64,000 bases of DNA, taken from positions 248,001 to 312,000 of the forward strand of contig NZ_WOYF01000003.1 in assembly GCF_009800925.1 (NCBI RefSeq), read 5' to 3'. The notes under the pieces are model-generated. The model had not been told where the DNA came from. It made no database searches and saw only the letters and a program-made list of their open reading frames with translations. Made by a program: the position numbers and the translations under genes. This document shows, one piece after another, positions 25,349 through 35,047 of the stretch; position 1 is the first letter of the stretch; every line of letters starts with the position of its first letter. This DNA is from Budvicia diplopodorum (GTDB lineage Bacteria > Pseudomonadota > Gammaproteobacteria > Enterobacterales > Enterobacteriaceae).

Positions 25349-27418
25349 ATGACAAAACAAACGATTGTCACTTTGGTACACCAGCTACCGGGAAGGCTAC
25401 GGGTGCGGGTTCCTTATTTGCGCCAACGTCAGGATATCGCAGGCTGGCTTAAAACTCAGCTACTCTCTTTGGCCGGCGTGAAGAGCGTTCGCTTACGCCC
25501 TGCGGCGGCCTCGGCGGTGCTGAATTATGATACTCACAAAACCAATGCTCAGGTGCTTTTAGAGCAGCTACACGCTATCGACTGGGCTCAGGCCCACGAC
25601 AGTGAATACGAAACCGAGTATTGCGGCGGTGATCATTTGCTGAACTTAGCCGGTCTGGCGATGACTCAGTTTTTACCGAAACGCTGGGCTGCGCTGCCTG
25701 CGTTAATGCTAATTACGCCGACGCTTGCCGAAGGCGTTGAATCATTAAAGCGTCGAGAGCTTAAGGTTGAAGTACTGGACGCTTTAGCGTTGGGCCTGTC
25801 GGTGGTGCGTGGCGATTATCGAACCGCCATGCTGACGCAGTCTTTGCTTACCTTGGGTGAATATTTTGAGCAGGAAACCAGCCGCCACTCCGATGAGCTG
25901 CTGTCTGAACTGATGCAGCCTCAATACCATTCGATATGGGTTGAGCGCGACGGTACCAGCTGTGAGATTAGCGCCGAGCGGCTGGTTAACGGTGACGTGA
26001 TGCTACTCGGCCCGGGAGACAATATTCCGGCCGACGGTACGGTACTACGCGGTATTGGCTTAATTAACCAAGCGTCGATGACGGGCGAAAGCGTTCCGGT
26101 GCGTCGGGAAACCGGTGCCTGGGTTTTTGCCGGTACGCAGGTTCAGGACGGAAACATTGCCGTCCGGGCCGACCGGGTTGGCGATGAGTCTTCTACGGCG
26201 AGCATTCGCCGCTTTATTACCGAGTCGCTCAGCCAACGCAGTGAAACTCAGCAGGTGACGCAAAAGATGGCTGACCGTCGGGTTGCGATTACGCTTGCCG
26301 CCGGTGCGGGCATTTTTGCCCTGACCCGTGACTGGAACCGGCTGGCTTCCGTTTTTCTGGTCGATTATTCCTGTGCGCTAAAGCTCAGTACGCCGATTGC
26401 CTTCAAGTCCATCATGTATAAAGCCGCGAACTCTGGGCTGTTACTAAAGGGCGGCCGGGCGATTGAACAGCTGGCCGATATCGATACGGTGGTATTTGAT
26501 AAGACCGGTACGCTGACGTATGGCGATATGCTGGTAACCGACGTAGTCAGTTTCGATCCGGAACACGCGTGGGCTGAGCGGCTGTTAGCCATTGCGGCAT
26601 CGGTTGAAGAGCACAGTAACCATCCGCTGGCCCGTGCGGTGGTCAACGCGGCTAAGCAGCATGAGCTTCCTCATATTAATCATGGTGAGGTGGAATATGT
26701 AATAGCCCACGGTCTGATTTCTGAGCTTGACGAGCATAAGATGGCTATCGGTAGCCGTCACTTCCTGCATGAGCATTACAATATCGATTTTGACCCGTTT
26801 AAATCGCAGATTCGTGCGCTTGAAGAGCAGGGGCGCCATCTGCTGTTTATCAGCCTTGATGAACGATTGGCCGGAGTGATCGGCCTGCAGGATCACGTGC
26901 GGGAAGAAGCCGCTGAGGTTATCAGCCAACTGCGGGCGCTGGGTGTCAATAACGTGGTATTGCTGACCGGCGATAAGCAGCATAAAGCCGAGCAGATGGC
27001 TAAAGATCTGGGCTTTGACCAGTTTTATGCCGAAGCAACGCCGGAAAGCAAAGTCAGCGTGGTTCAGTCATTGCAGGAGCAGGGCTGCCGCGTGATGTTC
27101 GTCGGTGACGGGGTTAATGATGCGCCGGTTCTGACTCAGGCTAACGTTGGCCTGGCGATGAACCGCAGTAGTGAACTGGCCCAGCAGGCGGCCGATGCGG
27201 TATTACTGCAGGATTCACTGCATGGCGTCGTAGTTGCCCGTGAACTGTCGGTTGAAGCGATGCGCTTAGTTAACAGTAATATCAAGCTAACCGAGTGGAT
27301 TAACAGCGGTATTATGCTGGCGGCAGCAATGGGTCGGCTATCGCCGACGTTAAGCGCTTTGCTGCATAACGGAACCACAATGGGCGTATTGCTACGCTCG
27401 CTGGCGGCAAGGAAATAG
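25349..27418 (+). CDS. fezB: P1B-type heavy-metal ATPase of the ferrosome (FezB-like) class
   Basis: This 689-residue P-type ATPase begins with an HMA-like domain starting HQLPGRLRVR (residues 11-20) instead of CxxC. Landmarks are the actuator TGES near 245, an ion-channel helix with YSCALKLSTP (Ser341-Cys342) in place of the CPC of copper/zinc pumps, phosphorylation motif DKTGT from Asp384, SNHP in the nucleotide domain and GDGVNDAP near 586. The atypical channel motif and arginine-rich start fit the P1B-6 group, whose member FezB builds ferrosomes by pumping iron into vesicles. Small membrane proteins upstream in the same operon support this. Iron specificity is inferred; the gene symbol is by class, not by orthology test. 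Confidence 0.82.
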   Translation: MTKQTIVTLVHQLPGRLRVRVPYLRQRQDIAGWLKTQLLSLAGVKSVRLRPAAASAVLNYDTHKTNAQVLLEQLHAIDWAQAHDSEYETEYCGGDHLLNLAGLAMTQFLPKRWAALPALMLITPTLAEGVESLKRRELKVEVLDALALGLSVVRGDYRTAMLTQSLLTLGEYFEQETSRHSDELLSELMQPQYHSIWVERDGTSCEISAERLVNGDVMLLGPGDNIPADGTVLRGIGLINQASMTGESVPVRRETGAWVFAGTQVQDGNIAVRADRVGDESSTASIRRFITESLSQRSETQQVTQKMADRRVAITLAAGAGIFALTRDWNRLASVFLVDYSCALKLSTPIAFKSIMYKAANSGLLLKGGRAIEQLADIDTVVFDKTGTLTYGDMLVTDVVSFDPEHAWAERLLAIAASVEEHSNHPLARAVVNAAKQHELPHINHGEVEYVIAHGLISELDEHKMAIGSRHFLHEHYNIDFDPFKSQIRALEEQGRHLLFISLDERLAGVIGLQDHVREEAAEVISQLRALGVNNVVLLTGDKQHKAEQMAKDLGFDQFYAEATPESKVSVVQSLQEQGCRVMFVGDGVNDAPVLTQANVGLAMNRSSELAQQAADAVLLQDSLHGVVVARELSVEAMRLVNSNIKLTEWINSGIMLAAAMGRLSPTLSALLHNGTTMGVLLRSLAARK

Positions 27419-27432
27419 CGCCAGTGGCTATA

Positions 27433-27472
27433 AGCCGTCGGGTTGAGGGAATAGCGCTTCAACCCGTCGGCT
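27433..27472 (+). terminator. Terminator-like hairpin after the ATPase gene
   Basis: A 14-bp stem with one mismatch (27433-27446 with 27459-27472) is followed by attaattt. It separates the ferrosome-like operon from the lipoprotein gene. Confidence 0.65.
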
Positions 27473-27513
27473 ATTAATTTGACTCAACGAATCATCATTT
27501 AGGGAATGAATGT

Positions 27514-28260
27514 ATGGAAAACAGCACTATAGGTAAATGGCGTGGATTACTGTTCGTTGCTTTAAGCATTCTGATGATATCAGGCTGCTCTACCCGTTCT
27601 ATTTCTAACGCCGGAAATGGGCAAAACCAGTTTTATGGCGGTGAGCTAAGGGATCAGGACGTGTTAGGCGCAATGCCTGAACAAGGGATTACCGATGCGG
27701 ATATTAAAACTGCTCTTAACAATTCCCGCTACAGCTTTAGATTACCCAAAGACTCTTCAATTCTGCTGATCCAATCAGGGGCAATGACGCCGGATCCGGC
27801 GATGCAACAGGCGCTAAAACAGTTTTATTCTGTCGCCGTCTTCTCCGGTATTCCACCGAACTCATACCGTTATGGTGATAGTCAGCATAAAGACTCCAAC
27901 GTTGATTATCCTAAACTGCTGCGCCTGACGGCGGCTAACGGTGGTCAGGATAAGATTCTGGTTTACTGGGGGCAGTTAGAAAGCGGTAGCGAAAATGAAG
28001 CGACTAAAGTGGTGTCGTGGGTGCCTTTCATCGGTGGCGTATTGCCTGATGAAACCCAGCATATGCGGATCGTACTGCGCGTTGCGCTGATTGATGTATT
28101 AAGCGGTCGTTGGACTACGTTGACGCCGGAAACCTTTGAAAGCTCTACCGTAAGCGGTCGGTATAACCGGGATTCCAAAGATACAAAACAGATTACGGCA
28201 CTGAAAGATCTGGCCTATGAGGCTGCGGCAAAAGAGATTTTTGAGCGTTTTAGCCGCTGA
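27514..28260 (+). CDS. Putative lipoprotein, 248 residues, function unknown
   Basis: An N-terminal hydrophobic stretch ends in a lipobox (ISGC), so the mature protein is probably lipidated at the cysteine near residue 25 and anchored in the envelope. The rest is soluble, with blocks LRDQDVLGAMPEQGITDADI and WVPFIGGVLPDETQHMRI; I cannot name the family with confidence. It follows the ferrosome-like operon after a hairpin and has its own ribosome site (aggga) and terminator, so it is probably an independent gene. A link to iron storage is not supported by anything except position. Confidence 0.75.
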   Translation: MENSTIGKWRGLLFVALSILMISGCSTRSISNAGNGQNQFYGGELRDQDVLGAMPEQGITDADIKTALNNSRYSFRLPKDSSILLIQSGAMTPDPAMQQALKQFYSVAVFSGIPPNSYRYGDSQHKDSNVDYPKLLRLTAANGGQDKILVYWGQLESGSENEATKVVSWVPFIGGVLPDETQHMRIVLRVALIDVLSGRWTTLTPETFESSTVSGRYNRDSKDTKQITALKDLAYEAAAKEIFERFSR

Positions 28261-28343
28261 TGAACGTGTTGAATTGAGCCTTAGCGTAAGTTGACTATTT
28301 TTAACACCAGATAGATAACCGTTAAGGTTGATCGTTAATACCG

Positions 28344-28370
28344 AATGGCTCTTTTTTAGAGCCATTTTTG
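28344..28370 (+). terminator. Rho-independent terminator after the lipoprotein gene
   Basis: The 8-bp stem aatggctc/gagccatt with a 7-nt loop runs into a T-run. It lies at the end of the lipoprotein transcript, next to the convergent phosphatase gene. Confidence 0.85.
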
Positions 28371-28378
28371 TTTTATGG

Positions 28379-28954
28379 CTAATCTGATTCAGGAGCTAAT
28401 CTTCGGGCTTCCGCCGTATCTAACTGCACCAGATCCCGATGCTGGTTGAGCGGTTTATCTAAAAAGTGAGTCAGTAAAATTTGTAGCGGATCCCCGTGCC
28501 CGACCAACAGTATATGTTTGCCTTCATACTGCTGTTCCAAATCCTGTAGAAAATCCATTTGCCTGTCGCAGACTGACTGTAAGCTTTCTACCTCGCCAAA
28601 CTCATGTTCCGGATCCTGAATATCGTGCTGCCAGACTAGCTCGTATTGGGAGTCGTCAAGCTGCTCAAAATCACCAAAATAGCGCTCACGCAGGGCCGGG
28701 CTTGGGCTGGCCGGAACGGAGATATGGTCAGATGCTAGCGCTGCGGTTTCAACCGTTCGCTTGAAATCTGAGTGGAAAATCATATCCGGCTTGGGAAACG
28801 GCCAGTTCTCCAGCGTACGGACTACCTGAGCAATTCCCCACGGGGAGAGTCCGTAGGCGTCGCGACCGTGCTCAATATCACTGATAATGATCTTCTGCTG
28901 ATTCGCTAAGCTGTGACCGTGGCGGAGAACGTAATAAATATTGCGTAGAGACAT
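28379..28954 (-). CDS. Histidine phosphatase superfamily protein
   Basis: The protein of about 191 residues carries the phosphohistidine motif YVLRHGHS near its start, the arginine site FKRTVETAAL and the second histidine in LLVGHGDPL. Family members remove phosphate from sugars, nucleotides or proteins; the substrate here is unknown. I start at the ATG giving MSLRNIYYV, since the longer frame begins with GTG and adds residues unlike the family. The spacing to galR is more than 100 nt, so the two may be separate units. Confidence 0.82.
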   Translation of the reverse strand: MSLRNIYYVLRHGHSLANQQKIIISDIEHGRDAYGLSPWGIAQVVRTLENWPFPKPDMIFHSDFKRTVETAALASDHISVPASPSPALRERYFGDFEQLDDSQYELVWQHDIQDPEHEFGEVESLQSVCDRQMDFLQDLEQQYEGKHILLVGHGDPLQILLTHFLDKPLNQHRDLVQLDTAEARRLAPESD

Positions 28955-29073
28955 GCGATCGATTCCCATATGTCGGTTAGTTGCCAATCGGCAGAGGAAA
29001 AGCACTATTCTATTTGTGGACCAAATTTACCCAATAATCAAATTAAAGGTTTCAGTCAGAAGCCCCAAATAAG

Positions 29074-30090
29074 CTATTTCTTATGGGTATTGGTCAGCGT
29101 CGACACCGAGTGGCGCTTCACCAACGTTGGATTAAACAGATTAGTCACGTGGGGTAGCTGTTTGCCCTGCGCCAGTGCAAGTGCGAGCTCTGCGGCCTGA
29201 GTGGCCATAGAAACCACCGGGTAGCGAACGGTGGTGAGGCCGGGGCGGAGGTAGCGGGCAATCAGCACGTCATCGAAGCCGATCAATGATATGTTTTGCG
29301 GAACCTGAATATTGTTATCGCTCAGCACCGAGAGCGCGCCCGCGGCCATGGTGTCGTTGTAGCAGACTACGGCGGTTATCTGCTGGTTTCGCTCTAACAG
29401 CTCAATCAGCGCTTTTTCTCCGCCCGTTTCATCGGGAGAGCCGTAGGCAATACGCTTTTCATTAATGGCTATTTGATGCTCAAGCAGTGCGTCACGATAG
29501 CCCTGCAGCCGGTCTTCGGCATCGGAAATTTTATGGTCAGAACAGATAATGCCAATATTGCGATGCCCCTGCTGGATAAGATAATTGGTCGCTAGCCGCG
29601 AACCATAGCGGTCATCCAGAGCAACGCATCGGCTTTCCAGACCGGGAAGGATTCGATTAATTAACACCATGCCGGGGATCTGGCGCATTAGTCCGCGTAG
29701 TTCATCGTCTGACAGGGTTTTAGCATGAACCACCAACGCCTGGCACTGATGGCGGATAAGCTGCTCTATCGCTTGGCGCTCTTTGTGTTCATCGTGGTAA
29801 CCATTTCCAATAAGCAGAAAATTTCCCGTCGAGTAGGCTACCTGCTCTGTGGCTTTAACCATGGTGCCAAAAAATGGATCGGATACGTCTGAAACAATCA
29901 GGCCCAAAGTGCCTGTGGTTTGGCGGGCTAGCGCTCTGGCATTGGCGTTAGGATGGTATTGCAGGCTTTCCATCGCGTTGAGTACCGCTTCACGGGTGGT
30001 GCCTTTTGCTTTCGGTGAATTGTTAATGACACGAGATACCGTCGCAACGGAAACCCCGGCTAATTTAGCTACATCCTTTATGGTCGCCAT
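29074..30090 (-). CDS. galR: Galactose operon repressor
   Basis: The 338-residue LacI-family regulator is highly similar to E. coli GalR (343). It has an N-terminal helix-turn-helix (MATIKDVAKLAGVSVATVSRVINNSPKA, split here by its hinge helix at NANARALA) and a periplasmic-binding-protein-like core with the effector site for galactose. Synteny with an omr sRNA and aas upstream is as in E. coli. A GalR-type operator lies just upstream of the start codon, so autoregulation is likely. It would control galactose transport and use genes elsewhere. Confidence 0.95.
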   Translation of the reverse strand: MATIKDVAKLAGVSVATVSRVINNSPKAKGTTREAVLNAMESLQYHPNANARALARQTTGTLGLIVSDVSDPFFGTMVKATEQVAYSTGNFLLIGNGYHDEHKERQAIEQLIRHQCQALVVHAKTLSDDELRGLMRQIPGMVLINRILPGLESRCVALDDRYGSRLATNYLIQQGHRNIGIICSDHKISDAEDRLQGYRDALLEHQIAINEKRIAYGSPDETGGEKALIELLERNQQITAVVCYNDTMAAGALSVLSDNNIQVPQNISLIGFDDVLIARYLRPGLTTVRYPVVSMATQAAELALALAQGKQLPHVTNLFNPTLVKRHSVSTLTNTHKK

Positions 30091-30110
30091 GATTAATTCG
30101 CCTGAATAAA

Positions 30111-30122
30111 GTAAACGGTTAC
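30111..30122. promoter_or_regulatory. GalR/LacI-family operator upstream of galR
   Basis: The near-palindrome gtaaacggttac is centred 26 bp before the galR start and keeps the central CG and flanking symmetric bases of GalR boxes. It suggests autoregulation by GalR or a related repressor. It is a single site. Confidence 0.5.
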
Positions 30123-30274
30123 ATCGCTAAGTCTTACGGAAAATAAGGGTATTGGCAATATCAAAAGTAGAAAAATGAGAGAAAGTCCGCTAATTACACG
30201 CTTCGTTACACTTTGTAGGGCTATGTTTCGTTTTGAGGGTGGCTGAAAGCCATGGGGTGGGCTAAATTCAGTAT

Positions 30275-30364
30275 CCCAGAGGTATTTATTGGTGAATATT
30301 CAACGTTCGCGTTGGAACCATTTACTGGATTACACCGACCTACGCGGATGCGTAGGTTTTTTTT
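30275..30364 (+). ncRNA. omrA: OmrA/OmrB-type small regulatory RNA
   Basis: The 5' end cccagaggtatttattggtga matches the conserved start of OmrA and OmrB. The 3' end is a perfect 7-bp hairpin (30339-30345 with 30350-30356) followed by eight T residues, as in those RNAs. It lies between galR and aas, exactly the locus of omrA/omrB in E. coli. A -10 box TAAATT ends 6 nt before the start, with a poor -35, consistent with the OmpR-dependent activation known for this family. E. coli has two tandem copies; I find only one here. It pairs with outer-membrane protein mRNAs through its 5' end with Hfq. The symbol is nominal: it could equally be omrB. Confidence 0.9.
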
Positions 30365-30495
30365 ATTCGCAGTATATTTTTGATTGTTTTTTATCCAATC
30401 AAAAGTATTAATGACGATCTGTGGGCGAAATTGGTTGTCTTAGATAGCTCAGGAATGTTATCAACGCACATCGCGCTGTTTATAGGGAAATAATA

Positions 30496-32646
30496 ATGGT
30501 TATTCAGTTCCTTCGTTTTGTCTTTCGTGTGTGCTTTCGCATTACCGTCAAGGGTGATTTATCCAGCTTTAGCAAAGAGCGTTTATTAATAACGCCAAAC
30601 CATCTTTCATTTATTGACGGTGTCCTGCTCGGGCTTTTCCTACCGATTAAACCCGTTTTTGCGATCTACTCTAACGTAACCGAGCGCTGGTTTATCCGGA
30701 TCATCAGGCCATATATCGACTTTGCGCCAATGGACCCAAGTAACCCAATGGCGATTAAATCGCTGATCAGGCAGATAGAAAAGGGTCGACCGATTGTTAT
30801 TTTCCCGGAAGGCCGGATTACCGTTACCGGATCGCTGATGAAAATCTATGACGGTGCCGCGTTTATTGCCGCCAAGTCTGATGCTACGGTTATTCCTGTT
30901 TGGCTTGAAGGGGCTGAGTTCAGCTTTCTTGGGCGACTAAAGGGCATTTTCAAACTGCGCCTGCTGCCTAAAATTACCATCCACGTTCTTCCTGATACCA
31001 AAATTTCTATGCCTGAAGCGCCGACGTCAACTGAGCGCCGCAGGCTGGCAGGCGAGCATTTACATCAGGTAATGATGGATGCCCGAATGGCAACCCGCCG
31101 ACCAAAAACTCTATACCAAGCGTTTTTAGACGCGAAGTCCTGCTACGGTGGAGGGCAGACTATTATTGCTGATATCGCAATGAAGAATGACACTTACCGC
31201 ACGTTGCTGAAAAAGTCCCTTGGTTTAAGCCGTATTATCGGCAAAGTGAGTGAGCCCGATGAATATGTTGGCCTGCTGCTGCCAAACGCTATCGTCACTG
31301 CCGCCGCTATTCTTGGTACTTCTCTTAGCGGGAGAGTTCCCGCGATGCTCAACTACACCGCTGGTGTAAACGGCTTAAACAGTGCGCTGAAGGCCGCAGA
31401 AATAAAAACCATTATTACTTCCCGCCAGTTTTTAGAAAAGGGCCAGTTAACCTATTTAGCCGAACAGGTCACTAATGCTAAGTGGTACTACCTTGAAGAT
31501 ATGAAAGATACTCTAACCAGGGAAGACAAACTTTGGGTCATTAAACATCTGATATTCCCGCGTCAGGCGATGGTTAAGAAACGGCCGGATGATGCAGCGG
31601 TGGTACTCTTTACCTCCGGTTCTGAAGGCAATCCTAAAGGCGTGGTGCATTCCCATAACAGTCTATTAGCCAACGTTGAGCAAATCCGTACCGTGGCCGA
31701 TTTTACGCCGAAAGATAAGTTTATGTCGGCGCTGCCGCTGTTCCATGCCTTTGGCCTAACGGCGGGGCTATTTACGCCGTTGATTACCGGCAGCCGGATT
31801 TTTCTTTATCCAAGCCCGCTGCACTATCGCATTGTGCCTGAGCTAATTTATGACCAAAACTGCACCGTTATGTTTGGTACACCGACCTTTCTGAGCAACT
31901 ACGCTCGTTTTGCTCATGCCTATGATTTCGCCCGCCTGCGTTACGTGGTGGCCGGTGCTGAAAAACTATCGGCGGTGACCCGTGAAATCTGGCAGGAGAA
32001 GTTCGGCATTCGCATTCTTGAAGGCTATGGCGTCACCGAGTGCGCACCGGTTATTGCTATTAACGTACCGATGGCGGCGAAGTCTCATACTGTCGGTAGA
32101 ATATTGCCGGGCATGACGGCCCGTTTAATTAAAGTGGCAGGAATTGAAGAGGGTGGCCGTTTGCAGGTCAAAGGTCCTAACGTGATGAAAGGCTATTTGC
32201 GGGTTGAGAAGCCCGGAGAGCTTGAGCCACCGGTCGCGGAGAATCAGCAGGGCGATGTAGAAACCGGCTGGTATGACACCGGTGATATTGTGACGTTCGA
32301 TCGGGAAGGCTTCTGTACCATTAAAGGCCGGGTTAAGCGCTTTGCTAAAATCGCCGGTGAAATGGTCTCTTTAGAAAGCGTCGAGCTGATTGCTAAGAAA
32401 GTGGCGCCAGATGCCGACCATGCGGCCACGGCGATTGCCGATTTGGCTAAAGGCGAGTCGCTGGTGCTGTTTACCACTTCCAAAGAGTTGACCCGTGACG
32501 CGCTGTCTAAAGCGGCTCAGGAGCTTGGATTACCGGGGCTGGCCGTGGCACGGGACATTAGGTTTATTAACGCACTGCCGCTGTTGGGCAGCGGTAAACC
32601 GGACTTTGTCACCCTGAAGAAATTGGCTGAAGAGCCAGCGGAGTAA
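30496..32646 (+). CDS. aas: Bifunctional 2-acylglycerophosphoethanolamine acyltransferase / acyl-ACP synthetase
   Basis: This 716-residue inner-membrane enzyme (E. coli 719) reacylates lysophosphatidylethanolamine. The N-terminal acyltransferase domain has NHLSFIDG (HX4D site) and FPEGRIT near residue 105. The C-terminal domain is an AMP-forming ligase with the P-loop [21 protein letters not shown] and the YDTGD motif. It works with LplT, encoded 2 nt downstream, which flips lysophospholipid to the inner face. The ribosome site is aggga. Confidence 0.96.
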   Translation: MVIQFLRFVFRVCFRITVKGDLSSFSKERLLITPNHLSFIDGVLLGLFLPIKPVFAIYSNVTERWFIRIIRPYIDFAPMDPSNPMAIKSLIRQIEKGRPIVIFPEGRITVTGSLMKIYDGAAFIAAKSDATVIPVWLEGAEFSFLGRLKGIFKLRLLPKITIHVLPDTKISMPEAPTSTERRRLAGEHLHQVMMDARMATRRPKTLYQAFLDAKSCYGGGQTIIADIAMKNDTYRTLLKKSLGLSRIIGKVSEPDEYVGLLLPNAIVTAAAILGTSLSGRVPAMLNYTAGVNGLNSALKAAEIKTIITSRQFLEKGQLTYLAEQVTNAKWYYLEDMKDTLTREDKLWVIKHLIFPRQAMVKKRPDDAAVVLFTSGSEGNPKGVVHSHNSLLANVEQIRTVADFTPKDKFMSALPLFHAFGLTAGLFTPLITGSRIFLYPSPLHYRIVPELIYDQNCTVMFGTPTFLSNYARFAHAYDFARLRYVVAGAEKLSAVTREIWQEKFGIRILEGYGVTECAPVIAINVPMAAKSHTVGRILPGMTARLIKVAGIEEGGRLQVKGPNVMKGYLRVEKPGELEPPVAENQQGDVETGWYDTGDIVTFDREGFCTIKGRVKRFAKIAGEMVSLESVELIAKKVAPDADHAATAIADLAKGESLVLFTTSKELTRDALSKAAQELGLPGLAVARDIRFINALPLLGSGKPDFVTLKKLAEEPAE

Positions 32647-32648
32647 GT

Positions 32649-33854
32649 ATGACAACTATCGATGTGACGCCTAAACCGTTGCTTAACCGCAGTATGATTG
32701 CGGTAACCAGCGCACAGTTTTTCTCCGCATTTGGCGACAGCGCTCTGTTCTTTGCCACTCTGGGTATACTGATTCAGGAAAAGTATCCGCTGTGGAGCCA
32801 TTCCACCCTACAAATGCTATTTATTGTGGCTTACGTGGTATTAGCCCCCTTTGTCGGCCAGATTGCCGATAGTTTTTCAAAAGGGCGAGTGATGATGTTC
32901 GCCAACGGTATTAAGCTGCTTGGCGCTGCGATCATTATCGGCGGTCTGGATCCGTTTGTTGGCTATACCTTAGTAGGGATCGGCGCGACGGCCTATTCTC
33001 CGGCTAAATACGGCATCCTCGGTGAAATTACTCACGGTGACCAATTAGTCAAAGCCAACGGTCTGATTGAAGCCTCAACGTTGGCGGCTATTCTGGTGGG
33101 TTCCCTGATGGGGGGCTGGATGGTAGATATCAGCCCCTATTTCGCACTGGCGATGTGCTGTGTGGTGTACGCCGCGGCGGTGATTGCTAACTGTTATATT
33201 CCCCGCCTCAAGCCTGCCCGTACCGACGCTCGCTGGAATGTGGCCGAAATGGTTAAACGCTTCGCCGGTGCCTGTAAGGTGCTATGGCAAGACGAAAGTA
33301 CTCGCATGTCACTGGTGGGAACCAGCCTGTTCTGGGGCGCAGGAATTACTCTGCGGTTCTTGCTGATCCTCTGGGTGCCTATTGCGCTACATAGGGACGG
33401 ATTACTCACGCCAACGCTATTGAACGCCATGGTGGCGGTAGGTATTGTTATCGGCGCGGCGGCTGCGGCTAAGTGGATCACGCTGAAAACGGTTAACCGC
33501 TGTATTCCGGCTGGCGTTCTGTTAGGCGTCGGCGTTGTGTGCTTTATCATTCAGGAAAGCTATATTCTTTCTTACGTGATTTTAATGCTGGTGGGCGTGT
33601 TTGGCGGCTTCTTTATCGTACCGTTAAATACCTTACTGCAGGATCGGGGCAAACAAACCGTGGGAGCCGGTAATGCGGTGGCGGTACAAAACTTTGGCGA
33701 AAACACGGCCATGCTGCTGATGCTCGGCCTGTATACCTTAGCGGTTAAAGCCGGTATGCCAGTGGTGCTCATCGGTTGTATCTTCGGTGGGCTGCTAGTG
33801 CTGTCAATTGGTGGACTGTGGGTCGTTCAGTTACGGAAGAGTAAGCCTGTTTAA
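32649..33854 (+). CDS. lplT: Lysophospholipid transporter
   Basis: The 401-residue MFS-type inner-membrane protein (E. coli 397) facilitates movement of lysophosphatidylethanolamine across the inner membrane for reacylation by Aas. Landmarks are [18 protein letters not shown] at the start and [13 protein letters not shown] in the second half. Its ribosome site (ggag) lies within the last codons of aas, so the two genes form one operon. Confidence 0.95.
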   Translation: MTTIDVTPKPLLNRSMIAVTSAQFFSAFGDSALFFATLGILIQEKYPLWSHSTLQMLFIVAYVVLAPFVGQIADSFSKGRVMMFANGIKLLGAAIIIGGLDPFVGYTLVGIGATAYSPAKYGILGEITHGDQLVKANGLIEASTLAAILVGSLMGGWMVDISPYFALAMCCVVYAAAVIANCYIPRLKPARTDARWNVAEMVKRFAGACKVLWQDESTRMSLVGTSLFWGAGITLRFLLILWVPIALHRDGLLTPTLLNAMVAVGIVIGAAAAAKWITLKTVNRCIPAGVLLGVGVVCFIIQESYILSYVILMLVGVFGGFFIVPLNTLLQDRGKQTVGAGNAVAVQNFGENTAMLLMLGLYTLAVKAGMPVVLIGCIFGGLLVLSIGGLWVVQLRKSKPV

Positions 33855-33967
33855 GCTAAGTTTTGTATCATGGGGGCTAGCTGTATTGGTACTTGTATTT
33901 GGTTCTTAGTTGTTGACCTTCCAATAAGCACTTGAACTCAGCCGACATAAACAATTTGCCAGCATGA

Positions 33968-34141
33968 GCAGCATGGATGCTGCGAAAGGCAGAGCGACGC
34001 CGGACAAAATTGTAGGAACAATTTTGAACAACACCTTAGTGTTGGCCCTGAAAGGGTGAGTCTCAGGGATGAGACGAGTATTCCGGCTCTCTGCCGGTGC
34101 GTTAAGGCAAATTTTTTATGGCGGGAAGTCGCTTAAGCGAC
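33968..34141. repeat. Chain of short hairpins in the lplT-mutH gap
   Basis: At least six small inverted repeats follow each other: 33968-33974/33977-33983, 34005-34013/34018-34026 (9 bp), 34029-34034/34039-34044, 34060-34065/34070-34075, 34083-34087/34093-34097 and the perfect 14-bp palindrome 34128-34141. No protein-coding frame fits: a 131-codon plus-strand frame at 34069 is antisense to mutH at its end. The 436-bp gap 33855-34290 holds nothing else I recognise. It looks like a structured RNA or a non-autonomous repeat of a family with unknown copy number. Confidence 0.55.
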
Positions 34142-34290
34142 CTGAGTTCTCGTGCGGAGGTGCGGGTGCAGGGTGCGTGTATTGTGGGTTATGGAAACGG
34201 CTTACTTTTAGCGAACGAATATTTCACGATTCTTATCTGGAGTCTTTCAGTTTGGCTCGGGATAATCGCCTGATTCAAAATAGATATCAG

Positions 34291-34977
34291 CTACAAATCA
34301 AAATACCTCGCCAGCAGCGCGCTGGTAAATTCCTTCTTCAGGTAGAACCCTCTTGGCAGCGTCATTATTGGCTGCCCGTGTTCGCCTATGGCTTCCGTCA
34401 GGGCTCTGCTGTTGGCTGCCTTTGGGCGAATCTGAAGTACTTGTCCGTGGCGTGCTGTAATTGACTCTACTTTTCCCAGCACGATCAGATCCATTAGCTC
34501 TTCCCAGTCATGGCGAAGCTGCTGCTCTTCTTGTTGATTCGGGCTCCACAGCAGTGAGGTTCCAATACGCCGTTGCGCCAGCGGAATAGTGCGCTCCCCT
34601 TCAACCGGTACCCATAGCACCCGACGCAGTTTGTTTCGCAGGTGAGAGCTTTCCCACGTAATTCCATTGTTGCCGGTTAACGGTGCGACACAAACAAACG
34701 TGGTTTCTAACGGTTTTCCTTTGGCGTTGACGGGTATAGTTTTTAATTCGACGCCAAGATGCGGAAAGTCTTGCTCAGGCTTACTGCCTGCGCTAGCGCC
34801 GAGGTAGCGCTCTAATAGCATTCCGACCCACCCTTTATCACGCTTTAGATCCTCAGGGATCGGCATGGCTGCCATATCGGCCAGCTCTTTCATGGTATAG
34901 CCTGCCAGAGCCAGCGCTCGTTGATATAGCTCTTGCTCGCTGGCTGGAATATTTACCGGTAGTAGCTCGTGATACAT
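34291..34977 (-). CDS. mutH: DNA mismatch repair endonuclease
   Basis: The enzyme nicks the unmethylated strand at hemimethylated GATC sites after activation by MutL. The protein from ATG 34977 has 228 residues (E. coli 229). The catalytic pattern D-x(n)-E-x-K is seen in [13 protein letters not shown], and the family-typical [12 protein letters not shown] and [17 protein letters not shown] are present. The longer frame beginning at 35046 adds 23 residues not found in the family. It is divergent from rppH, with a DARS2-like element between them. Confidence 0.96.
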   Translation of the reverse strand: MYHELLPVNIPASEQELYQRALALAGYTMKELADMAAMPIPEDLKRDKGWVGMLLERYLGASAGSKPEQDFPHLGVELKTIPVNAKGKPLETTFVCVAPLTGNNGITWESSHLRNKLRRVLWVPVEGERTIPLAQRRIGTSLLWSPNQQEEQQLRHDWEELMDLIVLGKVESITARHGQVLQIRPKAANSRALTEAIGEHGQPIMTLPRGFYLKKEFTSALLARYFDL

Positions 34978-35047
34978 GCCTAATCCATTATTAACTGGTC
35001 TAAATTCGTGCAATAAAAAATAGTATATATATCCTGTCGAACGCACG

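Noticed and set aside
34069-34464. Plus-strand frame of 131 codons before mutH
   Set aside because: It crosses the hairpin chain and then runs antisense to the conserved C-terminus of MutH; codon use looks random.
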